Source: Diphasiastrum complanatum
Lineage: Eukaryota > Streptophyta > Lycopodiopsida > Lycopodiales > Lycopodiaceae
DNA length: 64,000 bases
Reading direction: 5' to 3'
NCBI GenBank assembly: GCA_029204225.1
Contig: MU831895.1
Location: 33,940 to 97,939 of the forward strand
In this document: positions 21,970-32,936 of the stretch, in pieces
How the letters are laid out: each line of letters opens with the position of its first letter
Numbering within the stretch: position 1 is the stretch's first letter
Notes under the pieces: model-generated
The model's database searches: none
The model's input: the letters and a program-made list of their open reading frames with translations, nothing else
What the model was told of the DNA's origin: nothing
Translations under genes and position numbers: made by a program

Positions 21970-23504
21970 TCTTGAATAATTTATTGTGTGGTGATACAAG
22001 ACTGGCCTCAAGGTTTAAGGCCTACCTAAAGCATTGCTAAGCTGTATGACATTTTGGAAAAGAAGATAACTACAAGGCACAAGATCAAGAGTATAAGTTT
22101 ATCCCTGGATTATAGATCTGCCCTTCCTTGTATCATGAAGTATGAATCAAATTGATTTGTGGAACGTAGATTGCTGTATGAGAAAGAAAGTGGCTGATAC
22201 AATACTTTGGCTGGCAACAATCACTGACAAAGTAGATATTATCAGCATTGGCCAGAAAATGGATCTTGGAATGAATTTGTACAAACTGTCACCATGACCT
22301 TGAGATGTTGCATTAAATATGCATTCTATCCAACATATGTAATGACAAGTGATGGGTAAACCGTACTCATAAAGCCACCAGCCATGACACATTTGGTGTA
22401 TCATGATGCCCTTTATTTACTCATTCTACTGATGCAATAGGAGAGAAGTTGGATATTGAAACATGACGTTATAAGGCCCTGATAATCATTGTCGTTACTA
22501 ACCAAGCCACCATAGTAGGAGAAAAGAGGAAACTCATGGACTTTGTTCCAAACCTTTGCCTGAGAGCTTTTGCAATCTGCTCAAAAATGGACAACTGCCA
22601 CCTGGGTTGTGCGCGGAGGTGTGGTATATGTTGTAACTCCTTGCCCATAATTTCTGATGTTTTGAATTTCAACGCCCAGCCACCCCTTGAGGATTCATGT
22701 GGATGTTAATTGAGGAACTAAACACAATTAAAACATATCGACAACAAACGACTCCATATTCCAAACCAGTCTTCCATGAGAGCCATTCAGCCAAGTTGTT
22801 CTGTGAAAGCACTTCAGGCAAGAAGCTCCACTATGGATGCACAACCTAGAGCTATGATAAATCCAAGCTTCTCCGTGGATCCAATCAAGCTCATGACCAA
22901 GCTTTTGCGTGGATCCATCACTAAGCCTCTCCACGGCATCTTGTTTCTTAAAATATGCAGAAATTGAATAATTATTAGGTATTGAAATAAAATATAATAA
23001 AAGGAACTTAGGAAAAACCTTTGATAAATAGTCAATTCGATGAATATCCACATGTCATGCACACAAGTTTTTTCACATGAGGAGGTCAATGTTGAGCATG
23101 ATTACTAAGGCCTCCTTGCAAAGCAAGCTAGGGCCAAAAAGAAGTTGAATGTTCAAAAAAAATACTCGATTCACAAGTTGACTAGTGATAGATGGATCGT
23201 GTAATTATGGGGCATGGAAGAACCTTAAGCTTGAGGTGATTCCATTTCGCATATTTCCATTCTAATTCTTGTGAAAAAAGCTTTGAATCCTTGGAATATG
23301 AGAACACAAAGGTTGGATTACCTACTTTTTGGGCATACAACAACACTTGCATGTCATAGCTTTACCTCGAAATTTTATTGAGGTGACTGTTGTCTCTTCA
23401 AGGTAATGTCTATGTTTGAACAATCAATGGTTATTAAGACTTAGGACCCATCAGTGGCCTGGCGAATATTCTAGGCACAGAACTAGCTGGATGTATAGAT
23501 ATTT

Positions 23505-23507
<3 letters not shown>

Positions 23508-23567
<60 letters not shown>
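23508..23567. repeat. (CT)n microsatellite
   Basis: About 29 uninterrupted CT units. No transposon boundary was recognised next to it. Confidence 0.95.
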
Positions 23568-23568
<1 letters not shown>

Positions 23569-23709
23569 CGAGACAACAGTTTGTTAACAGACCACAAATT
23601 TATTGTATCAAGCTAGACCATTCATACCTGATGCAGCCTACTTCGGAGTGCACTCTCTTTATCCATATCTGTTCCAATATGGCCTCACGATTCCTCATTC
23701 TGTCTTCCC

Positions 23710-23990
23710 CGACCAAGCACAGAATAAGCTACCATAAGAGAATGTCATAAGAAATGTCCGCTGCAGGATGATAACGCATGAAGCTGGCAAATGGAAACTC
23801 TGCTGCCTGCGATCAATTTTAACTATGAGATTGATCAAAAAAAGAATAAACCGCCATGAGAGGATGTCATCAGAAATGTCCGTGGCAGGATGATAACGCA
23901 TGAAGCTGATAAACGAAAAACCTGCTGCTAGCGATGAGATTAATCAATTTAAAAATGGAATAAACCGCCATAAGAAATATCTGATGCAGG
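23710..23990. repeat. imperfect tandem repeat, unit about 110 bp
   Basis: GGATGATAACGCATGAAGCTG appears at about 23766 and 23890. The surrounding AGAATAA-C-GCCATNAGA, GTCATNAGAAATGTCCG and ATGAGATTNATCAA elements occur two to three times. The third unit (about 23955-24040) is strongly degraded. Confidence 0.75.
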
Positions 23991-24088
23991 CACGAAGGAG
24001 TTAAATGAGAAATCATCGTTTTCGATCATGAGATTGATAGTTCAACACTGGAGCAAGAAGAAAGTACGACGATCGTCGTCGATGTTTG

Positions 24089-24140
24089 ACACAAGAGCGA
24101 GAGCGAGAGCGCGAGCGCGATCGAGAGCGCGAGCCCGAGA
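24089..24140. repeat. GAGCGC-rich low-complexity tract
   Basis: Repeated GAGCGAGAGCGCGAGCGCGATCG. Both strands read as artificial Arg-Ala or Ser-Arg runs. Confidence 0.85.
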
Positions 24141-24306
24141 GAGAAGAGGCTTGAACGTTACTATGCGCGCCATTTCTTGTTCGTTGGTGAAGTCTTCGTT
24201 GCCTCCAAGATTCAAAGGAGGTCACGAGTTCGAATTCCATTAGCCCCAGAAATGAGCACATATATACAAACAATAACGATGTGGCATACCACAAAATGCC
24301 TTGCCA

Positions 24307-25089
24307 TTAATATGGTGTTTTAAGATTTGTAAATATTTGACATAATAAATCATTACTTCCACTGACTTCTATTTCAAGTATAACTTTAAGAAGTCCTAGA
24401 TCTGTCATCTTAAATTCACTAGACAAGGAAACTTTTACATTCTCAATGTCATCTAGATCATTTCCTGTGAGTATAATGTCATCAACATATAAAACTAAGA
24501 TAATGATCTTTCCATCATTACATTTGTAGCACAATGATGATTCATAAGAACTTACAACAAATCCAATGGAAATAACATAGGAATGTAACCTAGAGTACCA
24601 TGCTCTTGGTGCTTGCTTGAGTCCATAAAGACTCTTCTTCAAGAGACACACCTTGTCTTCTTCTCCATCTTTGATGAAGCCCTTGGATTGGCACATGTAG
24701 ATTTCCTCTTTCAAGAATCCATTCAAGAAAGCATTTGTCACATCAAGTTGGAAGAGCTCCCATTTGAAAGAAGTTGCAAGACATATGATTAATCTAATGG
24801 TCACAAGCTTTGCAACAGGTGCAAAGCTTTCATCATAATCTATGCCTTTGACTTGCAAAAAACCTTTTGCTACAAGTCTAGCTTTTTACTTATGAATGGA
24901 ACCATCTTGATTATATTTCAATCTATATATCCATTTACAAATAAGAGGCTTCTTTCCATAAGGTAAATCAACAAGTTTCCAAGTTTGATTTTCCATTAAT
25001 GCATCAAACTCTACTTGCATAGCTTTCCTCCAATATTGAGACTTATTTGCTTCCTCAAAACTAGTTGGTTCTTCAAGCATAGTAGTCAA
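24307..25089 (-). pseudogene. copia C reverse transcriptase
   Basis: It begins FEEANKSQYWRKAMQVEFDA and LVDLPYGKKPLICKWIYR. One stop near 24885 precedes KARLVAKGF. It continues with DYDESFAPVAKLVTIRL, FQLDVTNAFLNGFLKEEIYM, LKKSLYGLKQAPRAWY and the catalytic LVLYVDDIILTGND. These are the RVT_2 motifs of copia elements in order. It ends shortly after EFKMTDLGLLK, so RNase H is absent. Confidence 0.92.
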
Positions 25090-25182
25090 GAAAGTATGAG
25101 AGTTGAGTAGTTGAGAATCTTCCCTTTTCTCCCCTTTGTCACTATAAGTGAGCCTTGATGGCTCAATCCTTGTCCTTGTTGA

Positions 25183-26226
25183 TCATCTTGGCACCCTTGG
25201 ACTTGGAGTAGATTTCACTTGGTCTTCATCTTCATGAAGCTCCTCCTCGGCCATGCATGATCTTTGACAAGTAGAGTGTTGTTGGAAGTCACCTTTCCTT
25301 TGGCTTGGAATAGGATCATATATCCTATAAGCTTTATTACTTTCACTATAACCAACAAAGATGCCTTTGAAAGAAGTGGCATCTTCCTTTTTCCTTGTTT
25401 CTAAAGGAATATGTACATAACAAGTACATCCAAAAACTTTCATTTCACTAAGATTTGGCTTTTTGCCAACAATACTTCATAAGGTGTAAGTCCTTTAATG
25501 GCACTATTAGTCATTCTATTACAAAGAAAGTTTGCACATAAAATAGCTTCTCCCCAAAATGAAATAGAAAGAGATGGATCTAATCTCATAGCTTTAGCAC
25601 ACTCACATAGTGTCCTATTCTTTCTCTCAGCTACTCCATTTTGTTGTGGAGTACATGTACAAGTAAACTCTCTCTTTATGCCATTAGTTTCACAAAACTC
25701 TTTCATCCTATTGGAGATGTACTCCCCTCCATTATCACTTCTTAATACTTTCAAGCTAGCATTAACTTGCTTTTCCACAAGAGTTTTGAAGTTTACAAAG
25801 GACTCAAAAACTTCACTTTTCTTAGACAAGAGATAAACCCAAGAGTATCTTGATTTATCATCAATAAAAGTGACATACATAAGAGCTCCACCATTTGATT
25901 CATGTGAAAATAAGGTCAAGAGGAGAGTTAGATCTTATCAAAGATCTCTTGAAATGAAGCTTATGAGATTTGGAGAGTCCACAAGCTTCACAAAGCTTGC
26001 CACACTTGGATATGGTTTTGGGAAGTCCTCTTGCTAGCTCCTTTGTCACCATGGTCTCCATAGCTTTGTAGTTAGGATGGCCTAACCTTTTGTGCCACAA
26101 TTCCACTTGATTGAGCTCCTCCCTTGCCATGTTCACACTCGCAACCATCACATTAGCATCCAATTCGAATAACCTCCCTTGCTTGAAACCACTAGCAATA
26201 CATTTTTCATCTTCAAGATAGAACAT
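25183..26226 (-). pseudogene. copia C integrase
   Basis: Three frames follow each other. 26226-25900 has VELWHKRLGHPNYKAMETM and CEACGLSKSHKLHFKRS. 25919-25440 has YVTFIDDKSRYSWVYLLSKK, LRSDNGGEY and PQQNGVAERKNRTL. 25443-25183 has MKVFGCTCYVHIP and GIFVGYSESNKAYRIYDP. They are joined by small frameshifts near 25910 and 25442. The catalytic D-D-E arrangement of copia integrase is visible. Confidence 0.9.
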
Positions 26227-26491
26227 GCTCCATGCTTGAAATGTACATCTAATCCACTATCCATAAGTTGTCCTACACTCAACAAGTTCTTTTTAATTGA
26301 AGGTACACAAAGAACATTGTCTAGATCTACTTTTCTAGATGATCCTAGAAATAAAGGAATGGATCCAACACCTACAATCTCACATTCTTGATCACTTGCA
26401 ATGAAGATAAATCTCTTAGAACTATTGTAAGAAAATAGATAAGAAAGTAGTCTTTTTGGTGAGTCATGTGAGAGCTTGCCCCACTATCAAT

Positions 26492-27365
26492 CTACCAAGT
26501 GTCTTGATTAGATGTTTGTGGTGAGGATACCATCAAAGATAGATTGCCTTCTTCCTCCTCCTCAAGCACAAGATTGCCTTGATTGTCCTTCTCTTGGGCA
26601 TTCTTCTTCTTGTAGCACTCAGATGCAAAATGTCCCTTTTTTCCACAAAAGAAACACTTTAGCTTCTTCTTGTCCTTCTTGCTCTTGTCTTTGAAAATTG
26701 ATGATCCATCTTTGTTCTCCATCTCCATGTCTTGAGTCTTCTTGGATGGAAACTTCTTCTTCTTGCCTTTCAAAGAAAAGTTAGCTTTTTCATCACCATC
26801 ATTCAAAGATAAGGAACTCATCCTACTTTTGATATGAAGCATTCTACTCTCCTCACTAACAAGCACATTTTGAGGTTTTTCAATACTAGGAATTGAATCT
26901 TGAATAGCAAAGGTTTGAACAAGATTGGAATAATCATCTCCTAATCCATTCAAAATGACTTGAACTAATTCATCATCTTTGATTTTATCATCTATAGAAG
27001 GCAACTCCTTATTCAAAGATTTGATCCTAAAGACATAACTTTGGGCACTTTCAATACTTCCTTTCATGCTTTGAAGGATTTGATTCCTAAGCATGAGTAT
27101 CCTTGAAGTGTTCTTGGATCCATAAATGGCTTTTAATGAATTCCATGTCTCTTTGGATGTGGTACAAGATGATATTTCTTTCAAAAGTTCATTACTTACA
27201 TTCATTTTTATGCAGTGTAATGCAACTCTATGTCTCATTTTGTACTTAGCCAATTCAACTCCTCCTTGAGGTTCTACTTCCACCTCAAGTACTATGTCAT
27301 AAAGATTATGAAGTACAAGCAAAGACTCCATTCAAACTATCCAAGTAGCATAATTAGTGGATGTA
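26492..27365 (-). pseudogene. copia C gag
   Basis: The UBN2/gag-polypeptide domain includes MNVSNELLKEISSCTTSKET, WNSLKAIYG and LVQVILNGLGDDYSNLV. A lysine-rich stretch and a knuckle C-FF-C-GKKG-H-FASE-C follow. The reading frame goes on upstream of the first ATG through a stop (W to TGA) to the typical NYATW motif at about 27340-27354, so the true gag start lies further right. It ends at a TAG where the protease motif IDSGASSHMTHQ begins. Confidence 0.88.
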
Positions 27366-27565
27366 AGTCTTTCACTAGCTTCAAGCAAATAATGATGTCA
27401 TTTTTTAATGTGAAAAATCACTAGAAACTCTTATGGTTTCTCTAAGGGATCTGAACCTAAAGTCTCTTAGCAATTTAGAAAGCTTATAGACTCAATCCTA
27501 TCACTCATGAACCAATCTAGAATGACGGAAATTTAGATTCTAGTCTCAAACTTGCAAAATCACTC
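27366..27565. other. short stretch between copia C and the tandem duplication
   Basis: Nothing recognisable. It could be the copia C leader, but no primer site or LTR end was seen. Confidence 0.4.
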
Positions 27566-27897
27566 GTGGAACAGAAGACCAGTATGAGCCCATGGATCAA
27601 TTTTATGATCTTGAAGAACTCAAAAGATGATATCACCATTGTGCATAACAACATTTTGATCATAATGAAGATGATAATGTTGATTATGAGGCCTATAAAG
27701 ATGCCTATGAAAATAAAGGGTGTTCTCTCTATGACACTACACCTTGCTAAATCTGGTTTCCATACCATTTCAAAGTTCATCCCAAGTTTGCAATCCACAG
27801 TTACAAATTCAATTATTCCACACGAATTCCAATGAATTGGAATTATGAACAGGAGGATGACAATCAGTCATATTGTGATGACGGTTAAAACAATTAT

Positions 27898-28326
27898 GTG
27901 GAGATATATTGGGATCAAGGTAACGATTACATTGAAGATTATGATCAAGGTGACGACATCGCTGATGACAATCAATATCAAGACCAAAATGATGATTTTG
28001 CTAATGATAATCAATATCAGGACTACAACGACAATTCAAAACTTGACCTTAACTCTGAAGATTTCAACAACGATCAGCAAAATGAAGAACAACACAAACT
28101 AATCATTGAAGATGGTTCTGCATATGAAGCACTTAAACCATTTGATGGTCAGAATGAACTAGAGTTCAATGACGGTGATTGTCAAGGTCAAGATCAATTC
28201 CAATTTACTACTGAAGATCAGTTTGAAGTGACAAGCGTGGATGAGCAACAACATGTGCAAAGTGGAACAGAAGACCAGTATGAGCCCATGGATCAATTTT
28301 ATGATCTTGAAGAACTCAAAAGATGA
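27898..28326 (+). pseudogene. acidic Asp/Gln/Asn/Tyr-rich reading frame, copy 1
   Basis: 142 codons, largely of D, N, Q, E and Y, with short internal repeats of the type DNQYQDQNDDFANDNQYQDYND. It lies between in-frame stops. The same frame is open on both sides except for TGA and TAA codons, each of which would follow from a single C-to-T change in CGA or CAA. It resembles the extra acidic region of some plant retroelement polyproteins only in composition; no family was recognised. Confidence 0.5.
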
Positions 28327-28593
28327 TATCACCATTGTGCATAACAACATTTTGATCATAATGAAGATGATAATGTTGATTATGAGGCCTATAAAGATGC
28401 CTATGAAAATAAAGGGTGTTCTCTCTATGACACTACACCTTGCTAAATCTGGTTTCCATACCATTTCAAAGTTCATCCCAAGTTTGCAATCCACAGTTAC
28501 AAATTCAATTATTCCACACGAATTCCAATGAATTGGAATTATGAACAGGAGGATGACAATCAGTCATATTGTGATGACGGTTAAAACAATTAT

Positions 28594-29022
28594 GTGGAGA
28601 TATATTGGGATCAAGGTAACGATTACATTGAAGATTATGATCAAGGTGACGACATCGCTGATGACAATCAATATCAAGACCAAAATGATGATTTTGCTAA
28701 TGATAATCAATATCAGGACTACAACGACAATTCAGAACTTGACCTTAACTCTGAAGATTTCAACAACGATCAGCAAAATGAAGAACAACACAAACTAATC
28801 ATTGAAGATGGTTCTGCATATGAAGCACTTAAACCATTTGATGGTCAGAATGAACTAGAGTTCAATGACGGTGATTGTCAAGGTCAAGATCAATTCCAAT
28901 TTACTACTGAAGATCAGTTTGAAGTGACAAGCGTGGATGAGCAACAACATGTGCAAAGTGGAACAGAAGACCAGTATGAGCCCATGGATCAATTTTATGA
29001 TCTTGAAGAACTCAGAAGATGA
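28594..29022 (+). pseudogene. acidic reading frame, copy 2
   Basis: The second copy in the 696-bp array is identical to copy 1 apart from K/E at the NDNSELDL site and K/R near the end. The same stops flank it. It continues after 29127 into the unique frame that leads to 29372-30472, so this copy is the one still joined to the downstream part. Confidence 0.5.
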
Positions 29023-29127
29023 TATCACCATTGTGCATAACAACATTTTGATCATAATGAAGATGATAATGTTGATTATGAGGCCTATGAAGATGCCTAT
29101 GAAAATAAAGGGTGTTCTCTCTATGAC

Positions 29128-30472
29128 ACTACATGTATGATTGGTCCTTCTCTAATGGGTACATCATTTGCTTATGCAAATGATTTCAAGGAGGGAAAGA
29201 ATATTACTATGACAAGTGGAGCAACAATTTTCAGTCCCTATGTCACTGTGGCAAGCAGAGCAACAATTTATAGTCCCTATGTCAAATTTGTGGGAAGTCT
29301 AACGCCATCAACTCAACAACAGGGGGTCAGTATTCATGGAAGATCAAATAATAGTGTAGACACTACTATCAGTGACCGGTGGAACAAAGAAAATATTAGG
29401 TACACTTGTAGCTGCCATACAGGATAGTACCGAAGAAATGAAACAAACAGGGCAACAATTACAACAAAGGTCAGAGCGAAGATGGGAAGAAATGTACAAC
29501 AAGATGGTCACTCATTTTGACTCTATCTTGCAATCGGCTAATATTTCACAACAGCCAATTGATATTCAAACTACTAATTCTGAATGGTGTACCACTGTTG
29601 ATGTCTATGAAACAAAGTCCCCTCTAATCCAAGGGCAAACTTCCATGCCAAAGGCAAATATCGATCGAGATGTTTTGAGCAAACAAGATTATAAATCTTC
29701 TAACGAAGCTGATGATGTCAAGGAAGAAAGCAAAATTCTTAATATCAATCTATCTTCCACGAAGACAAATCAATATCAGCAAAGCACCAATGGACAAGTG
29801 GATGAAGACCAATTTGAAAATCCAGATCAACTCTTGTTCGATAGCTGTAACGATCAGGTCAAAGGTCAAAATAAAGAGGTATATTATGAGCATAACAAAT
29901 ACCTACAGTTGCAACTAACAAATCATGGAGTATAATCCGATTGTCAAGAATTACATTCTACTCCACAAATTAGTGGTTACGACCATATTATTGACAATGA
30001 TCTATTTGGATTGATTTCTGAATATGGATCTACTGAGTGGTGTAACAATGATACAAAATTCAAATACCGATACAACAACGAGCATTTCGATGCTGAAATT
30101 GGTATTGACATTGCTTTCATGAAGTCAATAATAATAGATTCATCCAAAGATCTAAAGCAAATTCATATTGGGCTACCAACAAATGAGTCTAATGTGACAT
30201 CAACGAAAGGATTTGGTGCCAAATCCTTGAATATTCTTGCGTTAGAAGATGTCATCAATCCTATCAACAAGGAAAATTCAAAATTGTCAAATTCCTTGTG
30301 TACAAATGACCAAAAAGGCCCCTTCACTGCATGGGATTTGATGAATCCGAATGTGGGATGCATGTCTCTAATAACTGTTCTAGAGCTAGAAATGGATACC
30401 ACTATCCTACATAAAGGAGCAAAGCACAAGGCTATAACACCGGATGCAGGGACAAAAAAAAGACACATTTGA
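29128..30472 (+). pseudogene. unidentified gene remnant continuing the acidic frame
   Basis: 29372-29935 encodes KKILGTLVAAIQDSTEEMKQ and GQQLQQRSERRWEEMYNKM, a predicted coiled coil, then a polar stretch rich in N, Q, D and K. One stop (TAA at 29933-29935, possibly from CAA) precedes a frame that goes on through 30011-30472 with GYDHIIDNDLFGLISEYGS and ends KRHI. No catalytic motif or zinc finger was found. The whole block from 27566 could be a former gag-like or structural gene of an unknown retroelement, or a host gene; neither can be shown. Confidence 0.4.
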
Positions 30473-31100
30473 AATTGGATAGCTCATCCAATCAAGGAAG
30501 ATACTGAGGAAGAAGACTTTCAATGCTTGTATCCATTTGTCTTTGTTACAACTTTCAATGGCTTCTTCATAACTTTGTGGGTCACCTCCGAATCCACAAA
30601 ATTCTTCCCTTATTGAGGATGAGTTAATGCAAAAAAGACTTCCCTAGTAATGATGGGCCTACTCTCTTGGAGTATTGGGGGGTAAGTGATGGGCCTACTC
30701 TCTCTCCTCCAATAAAAAGGTAGTGTAATTAGTGTCCTTGACAATCCATGTTGTACCACCAAACCATGCTTTTTTGCAAATCCTGAAATATGCGACACTT
30801 CGTCTGAAAATGACTTAGAGCAAGTTTTTTTGTTGACCTTCGCATTATTCACATTTTTTTGAAGGGCATAAAACCGCTGATTTTCACCGCAAAGTCAATG
30901 AATGCAGTTCACTACAGTATCAGTCAACGATTGCGGTTCACTACGGTCTCTCCTCCCAAAAGATGTTCACGACCGTAGAGGCATCACAAGTAAACGATTG
31001 CGGTTATCATGCGATTGCAATGGCCAAGCATCTTCACGATCCCATCACATGGATGGACAATGATGGGTTGCACGGACTAATACGATGGGCATTCAGAAGC
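30473..31100. other. no gene seen; short repeated CGATTGCGGTTCAC motifs
   Basis: At 30860-31020 there are several copies and near inverted copies of (A)CGATTGCGGTT(C)ACTACGGTC next to T-runs. This resembles the ends of the palindrome-array elements elsewhere in the window, but no inverted terminal repeat was found. A GGGCCTACTCTCT duplication is at about 30655-30700. Confidence 0.4.
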
Positions 31101-31514
31101 TGTTAGGATTAAGTCTAAAGTTGTTCTTTTAATCTCGTAGCTTAAGTTAATCATCTCTCATGTTCCTCTATACATAGGATTAAAGAGAATGATAAATACT
31201 GATTTGAGTTGATGAGTGTTAGTCATGTAGTAGCAAACACAACATTGTCACATAAATAGATATAAAATTAGTAGTAGATAGTTTCTCGTAAGAGAGAGTA
31301 TACCTCTCTTGCGCCGACGCGCTAATATGGAAAATAGACAACGCTGAAAATTGTTGTTAACTTATTTTTGAAAAATAGAGTTGCGACATTCTGTCCATGA
31401 CGTGTATTATATGAATGATTTTGATGCTTGCTTACAGTATGAAGCAGTAGCTATAACTACGTAGATCGACTCCATCCAAGCATTTCGTCTTCGGGACACT
31501 TACGGATTCCAACA
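31101..31514 (+). repeat. 5' LTR of copia D
   Basis: About 414 bp, starting TGTTAGGATTAAGTC and ending GGATTCCAACA, directly before the primer site. The boundaries are inferred from the TG...CA ends and the primer site; there is no second LTR. Confidence 0.65.
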
Positions 31515-31653
31515 GGTACCAGAGCATCAAGGTTCTCAGAGCTAGGTTACTCAAGCTATGGCTTCTATAAACAACATCCATTGTAAGATATGCATAGTTC
31601 TAGAGGCAAACAGGTCAAATTTCTTGTCCTAGAAAGTAAAGACTTCCCTCATC

Positions 31654-32430
31654 TTGAGAGGAGAAGCTTTATGGCACTGGGCGGACGACACCGGGGAGAT
31701 ACCTACCAGCACAAGCAAAGAACTTCGAGAGTGGAAAGAAAAGAATGACAAAGCTATAGCTATCATATCTTCTTCCATCGAAGACAACATCACCCTTGAT
31801 CTTGCTACTATTTCTAATGTGGAAGAGATGTGGGATGCACTCTTGACAAGGTTTCAGACCAAGTCACGCAATCATATCATACATATGGAAGATCATCTTA
31901 CCTATCTAAGATGGGATGGCAAAGATATCACTAGTTTCATTAGAAAGATGAAGAACCTGTTTCTATCTCTACACAACACTAGAACTGAACACGCGGTCTC
32001 ACAAGAGAAGCAACTCATGTACCTCCTAAACTCCCTACCAAGATCATTCCAAACGATCCGGACTCTACTAACGAAAGATCCTAAAATTATATTCGACAAA
32101 GTTGCCATTCACATCAAAGAAGAGGTGGAGGCTCGAGAACACTTTGATGACAAGCACGAGCTAGATCAAGCTCTCTACAACAACAGAGATTAGCTAAAGA
32201 AGAAGCCTCAGCCTAAGAGGGAGTCAGTAAGAAGAGGAGATTAGAACCATCAAAGAGAGAGAGATAAAGAAGAAAGAGAGAAAGGCAGGAGCAAAAACAA
32301 GCAGCAAGGCAGTGAGAAGAAAAACTGCGTCAGATGTAGACGTGATGGCCACACTATGGATAAATGTTGGCTGAACCTGAAGATCGAATGTGTACATTGT
32401 CATAAGAAGGGTCATGCTGCCATGGATTGT
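31654..32430 (+). pseudogene. copia D gag with two CCHC knuckles
   Basis: The UBN2-type gag domain has GEALWHWADD, ISSSIEDNITLDLATISNVE, EMWDALLTRF, YLLNSLPRSFQTI and LTKDPKIIFDKV. After stops at 32191-32193 and about 32242 the same frame goes on to two CX2CX4HX4C knuckles at 32326-32367 and 32389-32430. Double knuckles occur in some copia gag proteins. The start is unclear because LVLESKDFPHLERRSFM-like sequence upstream is in other frames. Confidence 0.8.
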
Positions 32431-32571
32431 TATCAGAATCTATTTTATGTAAAATCGTACAATAAAATATTCTCATAAAATCTAGAAAGGATTATGAGAA
32501 TATTGAATGACATTTGAAGCATGCAAGCCCATGTGGGGGACCCTCTCACGTGCCAAGAGAGGGAAAAAAAA

Positions 32572-32622
32572 AAACGCGTGGAACATCCACACGTGGATAT
32601 CGCGTGGATTATCCACGCGAAA
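32572..32622. repeat. left GTGGAT/ATCCAC motif cluster
   Basis: GCGTGGAACATCCACACG and CGCGTGGATTATCCACGCG are near-perfect palindromes separated by ACGTGGATAT. Confidence 0.85.
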
Positions 32623-32936
32623 TTTGAATGCCAATAAAATAGCATTTCCGCGAGCATTCTTGCTCCTCTTCTTTTGCTTTCAAGTTCTATAGGTTTTCTA
32701 ATCCAGTGTTTAGTGCTCTTGCTTGCTATTGCTCTTCTAAGCTCTATAGATCTTGCTTGCTTGCTTTTGGTTGCTCTTCATTGCTAGTGATCTTGCTCTA
32801 TTGATCTTGTTTGTTCTTGCTTTCTATTAATCTATTGCTTTCTTGTCATTGCTTACTCTTCTAATCTAAAAGTCTTCAATACTCTTTCACTCCCATTCTC
32901 CACTACTTTCTAACTTTTAAAGTTTTCTTTGATACA

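Larger units (their letters stand above)
20946..24306. other. region upstream of POLQ exon 2; mostly no recognisable content
   Basis: It should hold POLQ exon 1 and promoter, which could not be located. It also contains a candidate small secreted peptide (21733-21969), a CT microsatellite (23508-23567), an imperfect tandem repeat (23710-23990) and a GAGCGC-rich tract (24089-24140). Nothing else recognisable was seen in 22000-23500. Confidence 0.6.
24307..27365 (-). mobile_element. decayed Ty1/copia element C, no LTRs seen
   Basis: On the minus strand the order is gag with UBN2-type domain and CCHC knuckle (27365-26492), remains of the protease (26491-26230), GAG-pre-integrase and integrase (26226-25440), linker (25443-25183) and reverse transcriptase (25089-24307). 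It stops just after the RT; RNase H and the 3' LTR are missing. Several stops lie at Trp codons (TGG to TGA or TAG), for instance at the protease start. A short fragment of the same family lies on the plus strand at 54800-55130. Confidence 0.9.
27566..29127 (+). repeat. tandem duplication, unit 696 bp, 2.24 copies
   Basis: GTGGAACAGAAGACCAG starts at 27566, 28262 and 28958. The units are nearly identical; differences are scattered single bases, for example AAACTTGACC versus GAACTTGACC and CTCAAAAGA versus CTCAGAAGA. The third copy is partial and changes to unique sequence after GACACTACA at 29127. The high identity makes the duplication young compared with the surrounding decay, or points to gene conversion. 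Confidence 0.93.
31101..32440 (+). mobile_element. 5' part of a copia-type retrotransposon D (LTR, primer site, gag)
   Basis: An LTR (31101-31514), a primer site GGTACCAGAGC at 31515 similar to the initiator-Met site, and a gag gene ending in two zinc knuckles follow one another as in a genuine element. The sequence changes after about 32440; protease, integrase, RT, RNase H and the 3' LTR are missing. Confidence 0.75.

Noticed and set aside
24013-24294. Minus-strand frame with a run of Ser-Arg, like an SR splicing factor
   Set aside because: The run comes only from the GAGCGC low-complexity tract; the flanking residues show no RNA-binding domain.
27517-28494. Minus-strand frames with Ile/Phe-rich membrane-like peptides in the 696-bp repeat
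   Set aside because: They are antisense shadows of the Asn/Asp-rich plus-strand frame (AAT/GAT read backwards gives ATT/ATC).
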